NCBI GenBank assembly: GCA_016630955.3
Contig: CM049989.1
Location: forward strand, 2,006,311-2,070,310
Source: Didymella arachidicola
Taxonomy: Eukaryota; Ascomycota; Dothideomycetes; Pleosporales; Didymellaceae
DNA: 64,000 bases
Reading direction: 5' to 3'
Of this stretch, positions 22,455 through 33,815 are shown piece by piece; the stretch's first letter is position 1, and every line of letters begins with the position of its first letter. The translations under genes and the position numbers were made by a program. The notes under the pieces are model-generated. The model saw only the letters and a list, made by a program, of their open reading frames with translations, was not told the origin of the DNA and did no database searches.

Positions 22455-23270
22455 GTTTTGAGAATTGTCTTGAAGTCCAATCTGGTACAGTTTCCACACT
22501 ACACGGTCATACTATAATATAAGAATGACAGTGAGTGTGCACTCGGTTTTCAAGGATGCAGTGAGGGGCAAGAAAGCGGGATCAATGCAGGTGACCGTCA
22601 CAACGTCCAATCACTGAGCCGTGATTGGCGCTAGACCCTAGTCGATTTACCAAGAAGCTGTTATACAGCAAAACAGTACGTGGCTCGAATAATCAATCTG
22701 AACGGTAAGCCATGTTGGGACACGATGTTCTTCCGATGACCTGCCTTGTATAACATTCCGATGCAGCCTTCGGGTTCGAGAATCTAGTCATATTGTTTGC
22801 ACAAAGCCTTTCACCACTGATGCAAACAACGGTGCGGCTAAAGATAGGTGTGTAAAAATTGTGCCTCCAAAATTCGCTCACAATACTCAACAAGAATAGC
22901 AATACTGACAAACTATGAAGGTAGACATGTTAGGATATATTGGGAAAGATAAGCACGCCCATGAATGTACGCGCCGCGGCTGCAGGTGCAGCTGCACCGC
23001 GTCGAAGATTGAGCAACATCACAGCCTTGCCACGCCCCACCCAAACGAGAGCGAGAACGTATAGACTAGTGGCTCGTGTGTGAATTAGACCCAAAAGCGC
23101 AACCGCATAAGGCATCGAAGGATCGTGTGCGGGGTTCCAGCGGCTATGTGGTTTGATCATGCATATCTACGTGTCTGCGCATACGCAGAAATCCTTTGAC
23201 GACGTGTTCTGTTACAAGATGCGTTCAGGTATAGCCGCTCCAGGTTACTGCGCTGGAGATCTAAGCATCG
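22455..23270. other. Intergenic, nothing recognised
   Basis: Short overlapping frames only. This is roughly where the ordinary-gene part of the window gives way to transposon-rich DNA. Confidence 0.4.
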
Positions 23271-23481
23271 ATGTATGATCATTCTCCACATATAAAGGCT
23301 CAGTACATCTATGTTCGGGATCATCACTTTACGTGTCGCATCATTCGCACCCATCGCGATAGCAAAGAAGAGAGCGAGCAAAGCGAGCAAAACAAACAAG
23401 ACGGCTTCGATTCGTCCGAAGATCAGGTAAGTTATGATTTGTCTGGGACTTGGTAATCACGAAGCTGATGATCTCAGCTTA

Positions 23482-24840
23482 TACAGTCGGGTGCCAAAAG
23501 TCTGTTCGCACGGGCGCACGAGCCACTACACCAACATTGCGAGCTCAACTTTGAAGTAGAATAACCCCACACAACGTAGACAAATTTAGACAATTTAAGT
23601 AATAAATAAATCGCAATACACTTAATATCAAGTCTGATATCCCTTTGCTTATCTTACAGCGTCTAGGCGTCGTGGCATTGACGTAATCAGTCGGCGGATA
23701 AGTGAGTCGGGTATTGCAGCCCATGCCTCGTGCAAACCCAATTCAAATGCCTCCCAGTTAGCTTGAGAGCCGCTTATATAGTCAAACTCGGGGTGAAGCT
23801 TATGAAGCTTCTGCTTGAGCGCCCACCAGAGGTGTTCAATTGGGTTAAGGTCTGGAGAATATGGTGGCCAGTCAACTGTGGCAACCCCGTGAATCTCTAA
23901 CCATTCCGTACAGGCACGCGCAGTATGGATAAGTGCATTATCCTGCATAAACCACTCGCCGGGCCTGTAGTAGGGCAGGAGCCCTTCTTCCAATGCCCAC
24001 AGGTAGCTTTGAGCCGTATACCCACGCCGTGCAGCTGCCTCGCCCCTAGTCATAATCACTAGAGGACTACGCCAAACTCGACCCCCCGGAGTCAACGATA
24101 TCGACGCCCACACCATACGAGCAGGTTGGCGAGCAGTATTCACCTCCTCCACCATCTCGTGAGACCATTTCTCCTCTGGTAATCGCCATACCCATGTGGT
24201 GTTGTGGCCAGATCCACGAGCAACGCTGCACTCGTCGCTAAACCTAAAGACTTGCCTGCCCCAGTTGAACCCCTGCCACGCATGAGCAAGAGCTAGACGA
24301 GATTTAGCTGTAAGCGTACTAATTTTTGGTCTACGCTTTGCTCTGAACTTGCGTAGGCCTTCATTGGCTAAGGCGCGTTGAACAGTACGACGTGATACTA
24401 GTGGGTGGGTGGCCCCGACGTCTCGTAGGCCGGCTTCCTCCATGAGCTTGGAGTACTCTATTTGAGGGTTTTTGCGAGCACAACGTCGTAGCCGGCGATG
24501 ATCTCTACTAGTCAAAATAGGTGGCCGGCCTGTTCTTGCTTGCGACGTGGTGCTGGAGGTGGCTTTCCATCGAGCAACTGTTTTCTGCACGCAGCGTTGG
24601 GTGCAGGAAAGTGCTTCTGCAACTTTAGACGTTGACACACCAGCTTCAACCTGCGCTAAGCAATAGACTCGCTGCGCCTCTGATAATTCACCCCGCGCAT
24701 ACGATTGCCCGAAATTTCAGTGCTAAAAGACCTCATCTGGATGGAATATTATAGTGTTAAAGAAGGTGCTGCTCTAGAGGATTGTAGGGTAGTTATGGCC
24801 CGTGCGTTTCGGGCGAACAGACTTTTGGCTAAGTACTGTA
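23482..24840 (-). mobile_element. Tc1/mariner-type DNA transposon inside the BTB gene
   Basis: A 1359-bp element from TACAGT at 23482 to ACTGTA at 24840, flanked by TA at 23480-23481 and 24841-24842. The terminal repeats are imperfect: they share TACAGT, differ for six bases, then share CCAAAAGTCTGTTCGC, followed by a partly matching GC-rich part. A single transposase is encoded on the minus strand. Confidence 0.82.
23649..24638 (-). CDS. Tc1/IS630-superfamily DDE transposase
   Basis: About 330 residues as given from a GTG; the same frame is open upstream to about 24710 (GELSEAQRVYCLAQVEAG) but has no in-frame ATG, so the start is unresolved or lost. An N-terminal helix-turn-helix pair (KVAEALSCTQRCVQKTVARW, then a Tc3-like second helix set) is followed by a DDE/D core of the DDE_3 type. 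The catalytic residues lie in FRFSDECSV (about 132), WFMQDNALIH (about 229) and SPDLNPIEHLWW (about 263-271). The core is intact with no stop, so only the start is in doubt. Confidence 0.85.
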   Translation of the reverse strand: MSTSKVAEALSCTQRCVQKTVARWKATSSTTSQARTGRPPILTSRDHRRLRRCARKNPQIEYSKLMEEAGLRDVGATHPLVSRRTVQRALANEGLRKFRAKRRPKISTLTAKSRLALAHAWQGFNWGRQVFRFSDECSVARGSGHNTTWVWRLPEEKWSHEMVEEVNTARQPARMVWASISLTPGGRVWRSPLVIMTRGEAAARRGYTAQSYLWALEEGLLPYYRPGEWFMQDNALIHTARACTEWLEIHGVATVDWPPYSPDLNPIEHLWWALKQKLHKLHPEFDYISGSQANWEAFELGLHEAWAAIPDSLIRRLITSMPRRLDAVR

Positions 24841-26470
24841 TAAGAGCTTGCCGATTGCTGTGTACTTTGGCGTTGACCGTCAAAAATACCATATTCAAGG
24901 AGCTCTGCTGAAACAGCTTGAGAACATTCCCAAACCAAGTCCTTGGACGTCTGAATTGATTTTTGAGGATGTAGACGCTCACACAGGTCATGTTCTAATC
25001 CATTTCTTACACACTGGTGTTTACCAGACGCTGGACGAGACGAGGGAAGAGAGCGTAGAGGTCGACGAAACGGGGGTCGCTATTGACGAGTTTCAGAAAG
25101 CTGTGCGAGCTTTCGAAGCTGCCAGAAAGTACGGATCGCCAGGCTTACAGCAATTAGCACAAGCTGAGATGGAACGATGCGGTGCAGACATGGACCTTCG
25201 CTATGCTGTACGAGCAGTCAGTGAAGACTCTATTGCCAAATATCTGAACGAGAATACTTGGCTCCAAGACTTCATGTCTCGGAAAGCTGAGATGGCCTTC
25301 AAGCTGAATGCTGAGATCTTTATCGAGCCAGAATTTTTTGAACGAATTTCGAGTCACACATTGACGAAAGTTTTGGCCCGAAAAGTAGTCAGCCTATATA
25401 ACGATAAGATCTCGGGCTTACAGAAGAGAGATTTGGCTGATGGAACCTCTTGATCATTTGGCTATCGCGCTTCTACCTCCTCTTGGGGCAATTGGGTCAA
25501 TCCTTATACGCAACAGACGACTACCAAATGCTGCGGTCCCGAGGCACAAGCCTGTTCTGCGTCTGCTGAGAAGCCGGGGACTTTAGATGACTTAAGCGCT
25601 ACCAGGGTTCCTCCAAATTTTAGTGACGGCAAACTATCCTCTCCCGAAGTTGATGAAACAAAGATCACAGCGCCTCCCATTGAGGAGAATGATGATTCAG
25701 AGAAGGCGGCAAAGGTGCCAGAAATTGCGGGTCACACCGATGATGCGATGAAGATCGAAACACCAGAACCTGATCCGGTTCATATGATTCACATCTCCGT
25801 GCAACCGGAGGCCGTCAATACTGTTACAAAAATGAGTGGCGCTGGAGTTGAGCAAAAGCAAGACATTTCTGGACGGAATGACTTGGGTCTTGGGCAGATT
25901 CCCTCCAAAAAGAAAAAGAAGAAGGGGAAGAAAGTTGATCATTGGTTCGTTAAACCTGTGCCAGCTACAGATGAAGTAGATCCAGCACCCGAGCAGGCTA
26001 CTAAACCGCAACCATCTGAGTTGCCGACAGAGTCTGCGCCCATCGATGAACTGTCATCTGCGGAACAAGAACAAAACAGCTGGGGTGGGGAATGGGGTCT
26101 AGACATTTGGAAGAAAAAGAGGGGAAAAGGATTTGCCACATACGAACCAGCTACTGCAGAGCCAAAGCCAGCTATTGCAGAATCAGAGCCAGCTCTCGAT
26201 TCAGACTTGATAGTACCAAACGCAATGGCTGAGGATGTAGACGATGTCACACCCAGAGTGCAGTCAACAATAAGACCAGGAGGTGATGATTGCCTCCAGC
26301 GTCTTACAGATCTCCTCGGGGGTGATGGGTGGCAAGACTGCGAGCCCTGTCAGGCACATGTACGTGCGATGGCTGCTATGGGTTGTTTTCGAAATGTTGT
26401 GCGGGTCATGTGAGGCGGGGTTATCGATGACGCTAGATCTAATTTGTTAGCGAAACGTATACAAACAGTA

Positions 26471-28304
26471 ACGCTTTGTACGGCTGAATGGCGCACCCTA
26501 CTGAAATGGCGCGCTTTGTCGCACATTCACCTTTGCACCTTAATATCCCAACACTACAATAAGCAATTCAGGCGTGCGATGGCTTAGATTAATCCTCTAT
26601 CTCTGCTACATCTTTCTAGCAGGTGCCCTTGTTGTGCCCGGTCTTGCCGCACGTCTTACAGCGACGTTTATTTTTACTGCTGCTACCTACCTGCGCACCA
26701 CCTTCTTGTGCCTCAGCCTTAGCGTCTATCTCCTTTAGTATTTCCTCTGCCTCTGCCTGCGAGAGAGTCCCGCCTTCCTGAATCCGCTTCTTTTTGCGCT
26801 TCTTACGCTCAGAAGCAGCCTCATTTACCTGCTCAAGCTTAGCTATCCTTGCCTCAAGCAGCGTGTGCGAATGGTCCCTCTTTACAGACCCCCTTTTGAC
26901 CTGCAGAACCATCTTAATAATTAAGTTAGGAGAGGAACTCTTATGTTCCCTTATCCTCTTGATTATTAGCGTTGTCTGGCTGTCAATTTCAATCGCGTTG
27001 GTTAGTGTTTTAGGTTGCCAGTTAGTAGGCCCTGGTAGAGGCGGTGTTAGCGTGCGAGGCTTGACTTTAAGCCTTGACAGCACCACCTCTAGGTTAAGTA
27101 GAACTAAGTCAGTTGCTTTAAAGCTTGATATAATGTTGCTCTTTGATATAGCCTTGTCATATACTGGTTGAAACGTTGCTAAGAAGGTCTTTTTGTCCAC
27201 ATGGGTGATGTGACTGTCTGCCAAGCTTTTGATTTCCTTCTTATACGCCTGCTTTAGCGGGGCAAAACACCCAACGTCAAGTGGCTGCAGGATGTGAGAG
27301 GCGTGCGGAGGCATGCAGAGAGCAATAATCTTGCTTTCCTCGCAGAGGTTTTGGAATTCGAGTGACTTATGGCTCTCGTGGCCATCAATAATCAGCAGCC
27401 GATGGCTACCTACAGTAGCAGCCTCTGTATGCTGGATAAAGTGCTTTAGCCAGGCAAGGCCAAGCTCATTCGAGGTCCAGCCATTCTTGCTAACCCTAAT
27501 CCTCTAATCCTTTAGGTTGTTAACGTACCAGGCCTTGTCGTGGTGCTTTGCTTTGAGGATAAAGAAGGGTGGGATAGACCAGCCCATCGCGTTGATACAA
27601 GCGATCAGAGTTATCCACTCACGATCGCCAGGCTGGACGCTGAGTGGTGCAAGACGTCTCTCAGAAGCAGTTACTACCTTAACTGACCCTCCAACGCCTA
27701 TCTAGAACCCAGTCTCGTCAAAGTTGTAGGTATCTTGGTCTAGGATGCCGTACTTGGCTTTGACATTGCGTACAAGGTCAAACCAGGGACTGATAATAGC
27801 TGGATCGCTGCACAGGACTCTCCGGTAATCCCTTGGTCTAGAAATCTGAGACTTGATCTCAGGTTTCTGTCTGATAAACCGGTAGACCCAGTGTTCTCCA
27901 ACCTTGCCTGCACTGCGAGCAGCCAGCAGTTGATCAGCCATCTCTCGCACGTAGGCAAGCGTAGGGCCAAAGCCTCGCGCGTCAAGCTTCCTTATGTATT
28001 GAATAAGCACCTCCTCTTCTTGCCTTGTAAGCTTACACGCGTCAGGGTGGACAACGCGTTGAGAAGCTGGTTTGGCGCGTTGCCTTCGAAGGGTAGTTTC
28101 AGGCACGTTGTAGACAGCAGCAGCGCGTCGCTGGCTTAGATTCGCGTTTGATTTTATAGCTTTGATAGCAAGGTCAATTCTCTCTCCACGAGGAAGCAAT
28201 TCAAGATTAATTTGTTGCGACATTGTTGGTGGTGGTTAAAAGTAGTGAGGTCTTGGCAAGGTGCGCCATTTCAGTGGGGTGCGCCATTCAGCCGTACAAA
28301 GCGT
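26471..28304 (-). mobile_element. Fot1/pogo-type DNA transposon, copy 2 (decayed)
   Basis: A 1834-bp element with 42-bp inverted repeats at 26471-26512 and 28263-28304 (one mismatch), flanked by TA at 26469-26470 and 28305-28306. Each repeat contains two related sub-motifs (gaatggcgcac and gaaatggcgc), like the doubled motif of copy 1. The transposase inside is broken by two stops. Confidence 0.9.
26616..28223 (-). pseudogene. Pogo/Fot1 transposase, copy 2, two in-frame stops
   Basis: One frame runs from the ATG at 28223 to a stop at 26616 with TAG codons at 27704-27702 and 27506-27504 and no frameshift, about 535 codons. It has the HTH start (MSQQINLELLPRGERIDLA), NFDETGF, IDGHESH, LQPLDVG and the C-terminal zinc knuckle CKTCGKTGHNKGTC. 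The first stop follows FDETGF where the other copies have a residue before a conserved M/I-G, and the second replaces a residue that is W or similar in copies 1 and 4 (LP-x-D-W / PRNW). Both fit CAG or TGG turning into TAG. Confidence 0.88.
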
Positions 28305-28576
28305 TATCACAATACATTGTATATACCTCCATATTCTCCGAAGAAGCTCGGATAGCTGTTTATAGAGTATCGCGATACTTTTCTGGTGTTGTAGTTGCCA
28401 TGAAGCGTAAATTGAGCCGGAATAACGTTCGCCCGGCGAGCAAGCCTGCGAAACGTCAGCGGAAAGCCACTCAGCCATTCGATCAAGGTGAAAACACCAC
28501 ACATAGCGAGAACTCGATTTTGGAATTCACTCGTATTTTCGTGCTCAAACGGTCGCTCTTGACGCCAATTGACTAG
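28305..28576 (+). pseudogene. 5' fragment of an unrecognised gene (MKRK start)
   Basis: An ATG at 28401 opens a 58-residue frame rich in K/R (MKRKLSRNN, KPAKRQRK), like a nuclear-localised N-terminus, that ends where the LINE relic begins. The ParB-like gene at 43666 starts in a similar way (MKRKSADV, GKRQR). It could be the truncated start of a related gene. Nothing else is recognisable. Confidence 0.3.
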
Positions 28577-28616
28577 CCAGCACCCAGCCGCAGCAGCCCA
28601 CTGCGTCTGACGTGCC

Positions 28617-30201
28617 ATGGCGACACCGTGGCCTCAGCAGCCCACGTGGCCCACCCCATTCCGCGAGCACGCTACACGCCTCAGCACCTACCTTCAGGAC
28701 GCGCTGGCCTGTATCGATCGCACGCAAAGCCAGCCTGTGCCAGCAGACCTCGTCAAGGTCATTATACACGGCACGCTGACGTTTCTACTGAAAGTGCAAC
28801 ACGCGCCTGACCTTAGCACGGTGTGCGACGCGCTTAGCATCCTGCAAACTGAGGCCAAGGCGTCCTCCGACAACACCACGCGAATGCTTGATGCTGTCAA
28901 GCAGGAACTCAAGACTGAAATAAAGAACACCGCCAATACTGTCCACGCAATCGCCATAAACGTACAACAAAACATAAGGAACGGAGAGGAAGCTAGGACT
29001 GCAGCCAAGGAGGCGGTAGAGGTAGGTAAGGCCAATCTGCAGATGGCAAGACAGATCAAAAACGCAGGACCACAGACTGGTGGCGTGCTCAGCTACGCTG
29101 CGATGGCGGCGAGGGGCGCACCGCTAGCAAGTACAGCGAATACACAAGTTCCTAGAATGGCTCCTATGCAGACGCAGCGTGAAGTCGTCGTGACCATCAG
29201 AGACCCCAGTACAGTGCTCAGCCTGCGGGCCATGAACCCGCGCAACCTTAACGCGCATGTAGAGCGCGCCATCGCGCAAAGCGGAAACAAAAATATTAAC
29301 AGCATTAAGGTGCTCTCTTTAAACTAGCTAAGAAGCGGCAACCTTAGCATCAGAACAGCAACTAACAAAGAAGTAGAAGCACTAAAGCAGTTTGCTGACA
29401 ACTGGGTCCACCGCATCGGCAACAGGGCCACCTTGCAGATCACAACCTACGGCATTATCGCACACGGCATGCGCACCAGCACAATAGACATGGACAGGTT
29501 TGAGGAGACGAGGGATCAGCTACTGCTGGACAACAAGCCGTTCATCCCACAGGCAGAGATCAAGTACGTCGGGTAGCTGACACGCAACGCACCCACGAAA
29601 GCCGCCTCCAGCGTCATCATAGAGTTCAGCAAGGCAGAGGACGCCAACAAGATTATTAACGAGGGCCTTATCTGGCAGGGCGAGGTCTTCTAGTGCGAGC
29701 GGTATGAGCGGCAGTGCTGAGTAAAGCAGTGCTTCAAGTGCCAACACTACGGCCACATAGGAACCCAGTGCAAGGCAACAATCGCATGTGGCTACTGCGC
29801 GCAACAACACGAGAGCAGGGACTTTCCGTCCAAGCTCGAGCGGAACATACCCAGGAAGTGTGCCGCCTGCCGAGGCGAGCACGAAGCGTGGAGCTACTAG
29901 TGCCCTACCAGGAAGGAGGAGAGGGCAAAAGCAAGGGCTGCATACAACGTACGCCTATACTACCACCTAGTCGCGGAGACACCAAGGAACAACATCCCAC
30001 TGGAGACACCGGCGGCTACTGTCCGAAGGAGCAGACCGGCCCAGGGCCCTGCATCAACGCAGCCGGCGCCGATCACCAGGAACCGATCACAGACTAGACG
30101 AGGACAGAAGAGGACTAACGCAGGCACAAGCGTCGACTTAGCAGAGCAACAGAACCCCTTAACACAAGCAAGCGGCAGTCAAAGGCCGCAGAGGCACATC
30201 A
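28617..30201 (+). pseudogene. LINE (Tad-like) ORF1 Gag-like protein, decayed
   Basis: One frame of about 528 codons from ATG 28617, with stops at 29325 (TAG), 29574 (TAG), 29691 (TAG), 29718 (TGA) and 29898 (TAG) and no frameshift. The N-terminal part is helical, followed by the retrotransposon marker GGVLSYAAMAARG (about 160). After the stops lies a CCHC zinc knuckle, CFKCQHYGHIGTQC (about 29733-29774), and a second cysteine cluster CGYCAQQHES...CAAC. This is the ORF1 layout of fungal Tad/Jockey-type LINEs. The reverse-transcriptase ORF2 is not present in the window; the LINE is cut at 30203 by a pogo element and no ORF2 follows. The all-transition stop pattern fits RIP. Confidence 0.82.
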
Positions 30202-30203
30202 TA

Positions 30204-32334
30204 CCGTGTCCGTGCACTCAATGCACGCCGTCAGTCAATGCACGCGATCGCGATTTCGTCCCAACTTCGCACCCCCCACAACTCAACGCCACGATGACTA
30301 TGGAAGAAGCCCTTGCAGAGCTAGATGCTCTTAACTCTAGCGAAGAAGTTTGCTACGCGACAATAGCTAAAAAGCATAGTGTTAATCGCTCAACGTTGTC
30401 GCGCAAGCACCGAGGTGTCAGCGGGTCGCGTGCAGAGGCAGGTTTAGCACGTCGCAATCTTCAACCAGAACAGGAGGCAGAGCTTGTGACGTATCTGGAG
30501 GGATTGACAGAGCAAAAGTTACCTCCTACAAGAGAGATGGTGCAGAATTACGCGTCTGATATCGCTGGACACCCTGTCTCCGAGAGCTGGGTCACACGCT
30601 TCCTCCACCGACACCAAGATGAGCTTACATCCCAATGGAGCACTTCTATGGATCGACAACGCCACGCTGCTGACTCTAGTGATAAGTACAAGGTGTACTT
30701 TGAACAGCTAGGCAGCAAAATCAACTTCTACGAAGTGGAGCCTGAGCATACGTACAATATGGATGAGAAAGGCTTCATGGTTGGAGCCGTTGGCAGACAG
30801 AAGAGGATCTTTAGCAGGAGGCTGTTTAAGAAGAAGCAGTTTAAGCAGATGCTGCAGGATGGTAATCGTGAATGGATAAGCTTGTTAGCGTGTGTATGCG
30901 CTGACGGCACAGCGTTGCCGCCAGCTCTCATTTACGCAGCTGACTCAAAGAACATACAAAACACATGGGTAGAGGATGTGAAGGTAGGAGAACATATGGC
31001 CTTCTTTGGAGTATCAGGCAGTGGCTGGTTAAACGATGGGCTTGGTCTTGCCTGGCTCCAGCAGGTGTTTGAGCGCTTCACAACAGCCAAAGCTCGGAGA
31101 AAGTACCGCCTGTTGCTTGTGGATGGCCACGGGAGCCACCTAACAGAAGAGTTTCTGGAGTATTGCCACAGGCATAAGATACTGTTAGGTATCTATCCAC
31201 CTCACAGCACGCACACGCTGCAGCCGCTTGATGTGGTAATGTTTAAGCCTCTCAGCACAGCATACTCAAAGAAGCTGGCAACACGCCTTCACAAGCATCA
31301 AGGCCTAGTGCCTGTAACTAAAGCTGACTTCTTTAGCCTGTTCTGGGATGCTTGGGCAAGCAGCTTCACTGCAAAGAATATCTTTAGCTCGTTCAAGGCG
31401 ACAGGTGTACACCCATTTAACCCCAATGTTATACTCGATCGCTTCACCAACGACGACTCAGACACCTCTAGCAACGCTTCAGAGGAAGCTCCTACATACG
31501 GCGGCGAGGCATGGCAGAAACTGAATACAGTCATAAAACGCGCGTTGAGTAGTGCCTCAGAGAAGGACGCATCTATTGTTCGGCAATCGCTCCACCACAT
31601 GGCTATACAGAACACCCTTCTACAGAGCGAAAATGAGGGCCTGCTTGACGCTCTTACTGTTAAGAAAAGGAGAAAGATGAAGGGCAAGTCTCTAGACCTG
31701 CTGCAACACTATGAGTACTGGGGGCCTTCAATGATGTGGACTCCTCGGTCATTCAGGGAAGCCAAGACCCGCATGAGGCTTGCAAGGGAGGAGCGAGAGG
31801 CAGACGAGAAGGAGAAAGCTGACATGAGGGAGCTTGCTAAGGCTAATAAGCTATACAATGAGAAGATTGCGCAGGAGAAGCGTGATGCGCGCGCAAGGGA
31901 GAAGGAAGAGCGTGACCAGCAGAAGGCTAGGAAGGCTAAGGAAGTCGCTGAACGCAAGGCTGAGAGAGAGCGTCAAAGGCAAGCTCGCAACTCTCAAAAA
32001 GCTATACGAAAGCCCTCTATAGGCAAGCGCAAGGCTCTAGAGAAAGAAGCACCAAAGAAGAAGCAGAAACGTAGTGCTAGGGATGATGTAGCTGGTGCCT
32101 CGCGCATAGCGCGTACGCCAACACCTCCACACCAAACCAACACTCGCGGCCGCAAAATCCTTCGGCCAAGAAAGTTTTGGTAAGAAAGTTTGTTCTATAG
32201 GTTGATAGAATGCTCCACTAAGTTATCCTGTAATACAAGCTGTTGTGTGTGGCTCTACAGCCTCAAGTCTCTGTAGCCCGTTTTGGTGATGCGCGTGCAT
32301 TGACTGACGGCGTGCATTGAGTGCACGGACACGG
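30204..32334 (+). mobile_element. Fot1/pogo-type DNA transposon, copy 3 (complete, nested in the LINE)
   Basis: A 2131-bp element with perfect 43-bp inverted repeats at 30204-30246 and 32292-32334, flanked by TA at 30202-30203 and 32335-32336. Each repeat holds two spaced copies of a tgcac/gtgca theme (gtgcactcaatgcac, then tcaatgcac). It lies in the 3' part of the LINE ORF1 relic. Perfect ends and an open gene show that it arrived after the LINE had decayed. Confidence 0.95.
30294..32183 (+). CDS. Pogo/Fot1-family DDE transposase, copy 3
   Basis: 629 residues. HTH (TIAKKHSVNRSTLSRKHRG) and a CENP-B-type second DNA-binding domain (about 60-115, LPPTREMVQNYA) lead to a DDE_1 core with NMDEKGFMVG (about 155), LVDGHGSHL (about 276) and LQPLDVVMFKPL (about 310). 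The C-terminal 180 residues form a long charged coiled coil rich in R/K/E/A. The zinc knuckle seen in the other pogo copies is absent. So this is a different lineage from copies 1, 2 and 4, in line with its unlike terminal repeats. The frame is intact and could be active. Confidence 0.93.
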   Translation: MTMEEALAELDALNSSEEVCYATIAKKHSVNRSTLSRKHRGVSGSRAEAGLARRNLQPEQEAELVTYLEGLTEQKLPPTREMVQNYASDIAGHPVSESWVTRFLHRHQDELTSQWSTSMDRQRHAADSSDKYKVYFEQLGSKINFYEVEPEHTYNMDEKGFMVGAVGRQKRIFSRRLFKKKQFKQMLQDGNREWISLLACVCADGTALPPALIYAADSKNIQNTWVEDVKVGEHMAFFGVSGSGWLNDGLGLAWLQQVFERFTTAKARRKYRLLLVDGHGSHLTEEFLEYCHRHKILLGIYPPHSTHTLQPLDVVMFKPLSTAYSKKLATRLHKHQGLVPVTKADFFSLFWDAWASSFTAKNIFSSFKATGVHPFNPNVILDRFTNDDSDTSSNASEEAPTYGGEAWQKLNTVIKRALSSASEKDASIVRQSLHHMAIQNTLLQSENEGLLDALTVKKRRKMKGKSLDLLQHYEYWGPSMMWTPRSFREAKTRMRLAREEREADEKEKADMRELAKANKLYNEKIAQEKRDARAREKEERDQQKARKAKEVAERKAERERQRQARNSQKAIRKPSIGKRKALEKEAPKKKQKRSARDDVAGASRIARTPTPPHQTNTRGRKILRPRKFW

Positions 32335-32336
32335 TA

Positions 32337-32714
32337 GCGCTTAGCGGTTAAGTAGTTATGAGTTGGCACGAGAGGTCTTGAGTGGTCGAGCACTATTTTC
32401 AAAGCGCCATGCTCATGTGAGGCAGCGATGATTAACGTCAAATCATAGCTCAGCGGTTACTCGAGTAAGTTAGTGCAATTCATCACAGGTCAGAAGAACA
32501 GCGTGGTCGTGCACCACGCTTGTTGTTCCGCGCGCTAAGTGTTTCAAGTCGGATGTCTAGCGCTCACACGTGACCAAAGTGGTGTCTTGGCGGTGCGTCT
32601 AGCTTACGTAGTACCGCTCACCTTCTTTGTCTCCTATCCAACATTGCCCCATTCTCCTGATCTTCCGACCTGCTTATCTCAGTTGAACATTTGATGCCTG
32701 CATAGTCCAAATTC
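32337..32714. other. Intergenic between the pogo/LINE nest and the kinase gene
   Basis: No gene is seen. The lost 3' end of the LINE cannot be traced here: the ORF1 frame meets a TAA about 20 bp past the element. Confidence 0.4.
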
Positions 32715-33815
32715 ATGCCACCCCTCTTGCGAATCGGTGAAATATTGAGGGGCAGAGTTGGAACGTACACCATTACGAAAGAGCTCCAAGAGTTCGTATG
32801 GCTCGCGAAGTATGCTCCTGCAGAAAGACTCCAATTAGACTGAGGACTGATCTTTGGCAGAAACTACCGAGCGCAAGAGACTGTGGTAGTGAAAAGCGTT
32901 GCAGATCACCCTCGGGTGGAGAATGAGCGAGATGTACTCAAGCGGTTCCAGCACCGCACGCACTGTCTCCGGCCATTGGTTGACGAGATCGTCGAGCCTT
33001 CTGCTCCTGTGACCATTGTCTTGAAGTATTTCCAGAGCGACCTTCTGGATGCATCAATCAAGCAGACATTGAATCGAAAGGAGCTCAAGTACGTTTCTCG
33101 ACAGATCTTGGAAGCGTTGAGAGCGCTCCATAACGACGGATATGTGCAAACAGGTACATCAAGGCCTTATCACTCAAGTAAAGTTGGGACTGACGAATTC
33201 CAAGACCTCAAACCTGATAACGTGTTCGTCAACTTTCAGGAAGGTGACATCAGGTTTTCGGATGTCCGGTTAGGGGACCTTGGTGGGTGCTATCCTGCTG
33301 ATTCGGACCTTGCAAGATCTGGAACGGTAGTCGGAGCTCCAATCTGGTCAAGCCCTGAAGTCATCTTGGAAATGCCGTGGAACACAGCTACAGATATATG
33401 GTCATTTGGGGTGGTTGTACGTACAAATCAAAGTCATACACCAGCTCTTGTTACTAATGCCTTCGCGAACCAGCTGATCAGCCTGATATACGGCGGAAAC
33501 TTCAATCTTTTTCGACCCAAAGGCTTGGAACGGGATCATGAGGAATATCTCCTAGGTGTTCTTACAGAGCAATTCCGTTACTTTGCTCCATTTCCTGCAA
33601 AGTTCGAAGAAATTGCAGGACCGGAGACTATCAACTCGATTCTATACCTGATGCAGGTAGTTCCCCGGGAGAAAACTACACCGTTTTCTCATACCACAGA
33701 GCGGGAAGTTGGCAAGGATGACAGGGAATTCATTGCTAAGATCATGAGGCTAGACTGGAGGGATCGTCCGACAGCAGTAGAACTGCTAGCAGACGAGTGG
33801 TGGGCAAAGGACTGA
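32715..33815 (+). CDS. Protein kinase, eukaryotic Ser/Thr type, four exons
   Basis: Exons 32715-32809, 32861-33153, 33205-33416 and 33474-33815; product 313 residues, introns 51, 51 and 57 nt, all GT-AG. Splicing removes three stretches that would spoil the kinase motifs. Visible parts: a weak glycine loop (LRGRVGTYTI), Lys in VVVKSV, the catalytic loop TDLKPDNVFVN with Asp and Asn but without the usual H-R before it, DLGG in place of DFG, SSPEV for APE, and TDIWSFGVV. The C-lobe ends in LDWRDRPTAVELL. This is an accessory fungal kinase, not a conserved housekeeping one. Intact in sequence; substrate unknown. Confidence 0.82.

Larger units (their letters stand above)
23271..26413 (+). pseudogene. 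BTB/POZ-domain protein gene split by a Tc1 element and carrying one stop
   Basis: A 5' coding piece ends at 23426 (FDSSEDQ). An intron at 23427-23477 (GTAAGT...CAG) is followed by ctta, where a Tc1 element enters, and the exon resumes at 24843. Joined, the frame reads LKSLPIAVYFG then DRQKYHIQGALLKQL, a BTB-domain start, with HTGHVLIHFLHTG and ARKYGSPGLQQLA further on. A TGA at 25451-25453 interrupts, but the same frame stays open on both sides to the end at 26413. The 3' half is acidic and low-complexity, with a lysine run (SKKKKKKGKK), and ends in a C-x2-C pattern (DCEPCQAHVRAMAAMGCF). The start codon is uncertain. BTB proteins of this kind are adaptor or chromatin-linked factors. Confidence 0.7.
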
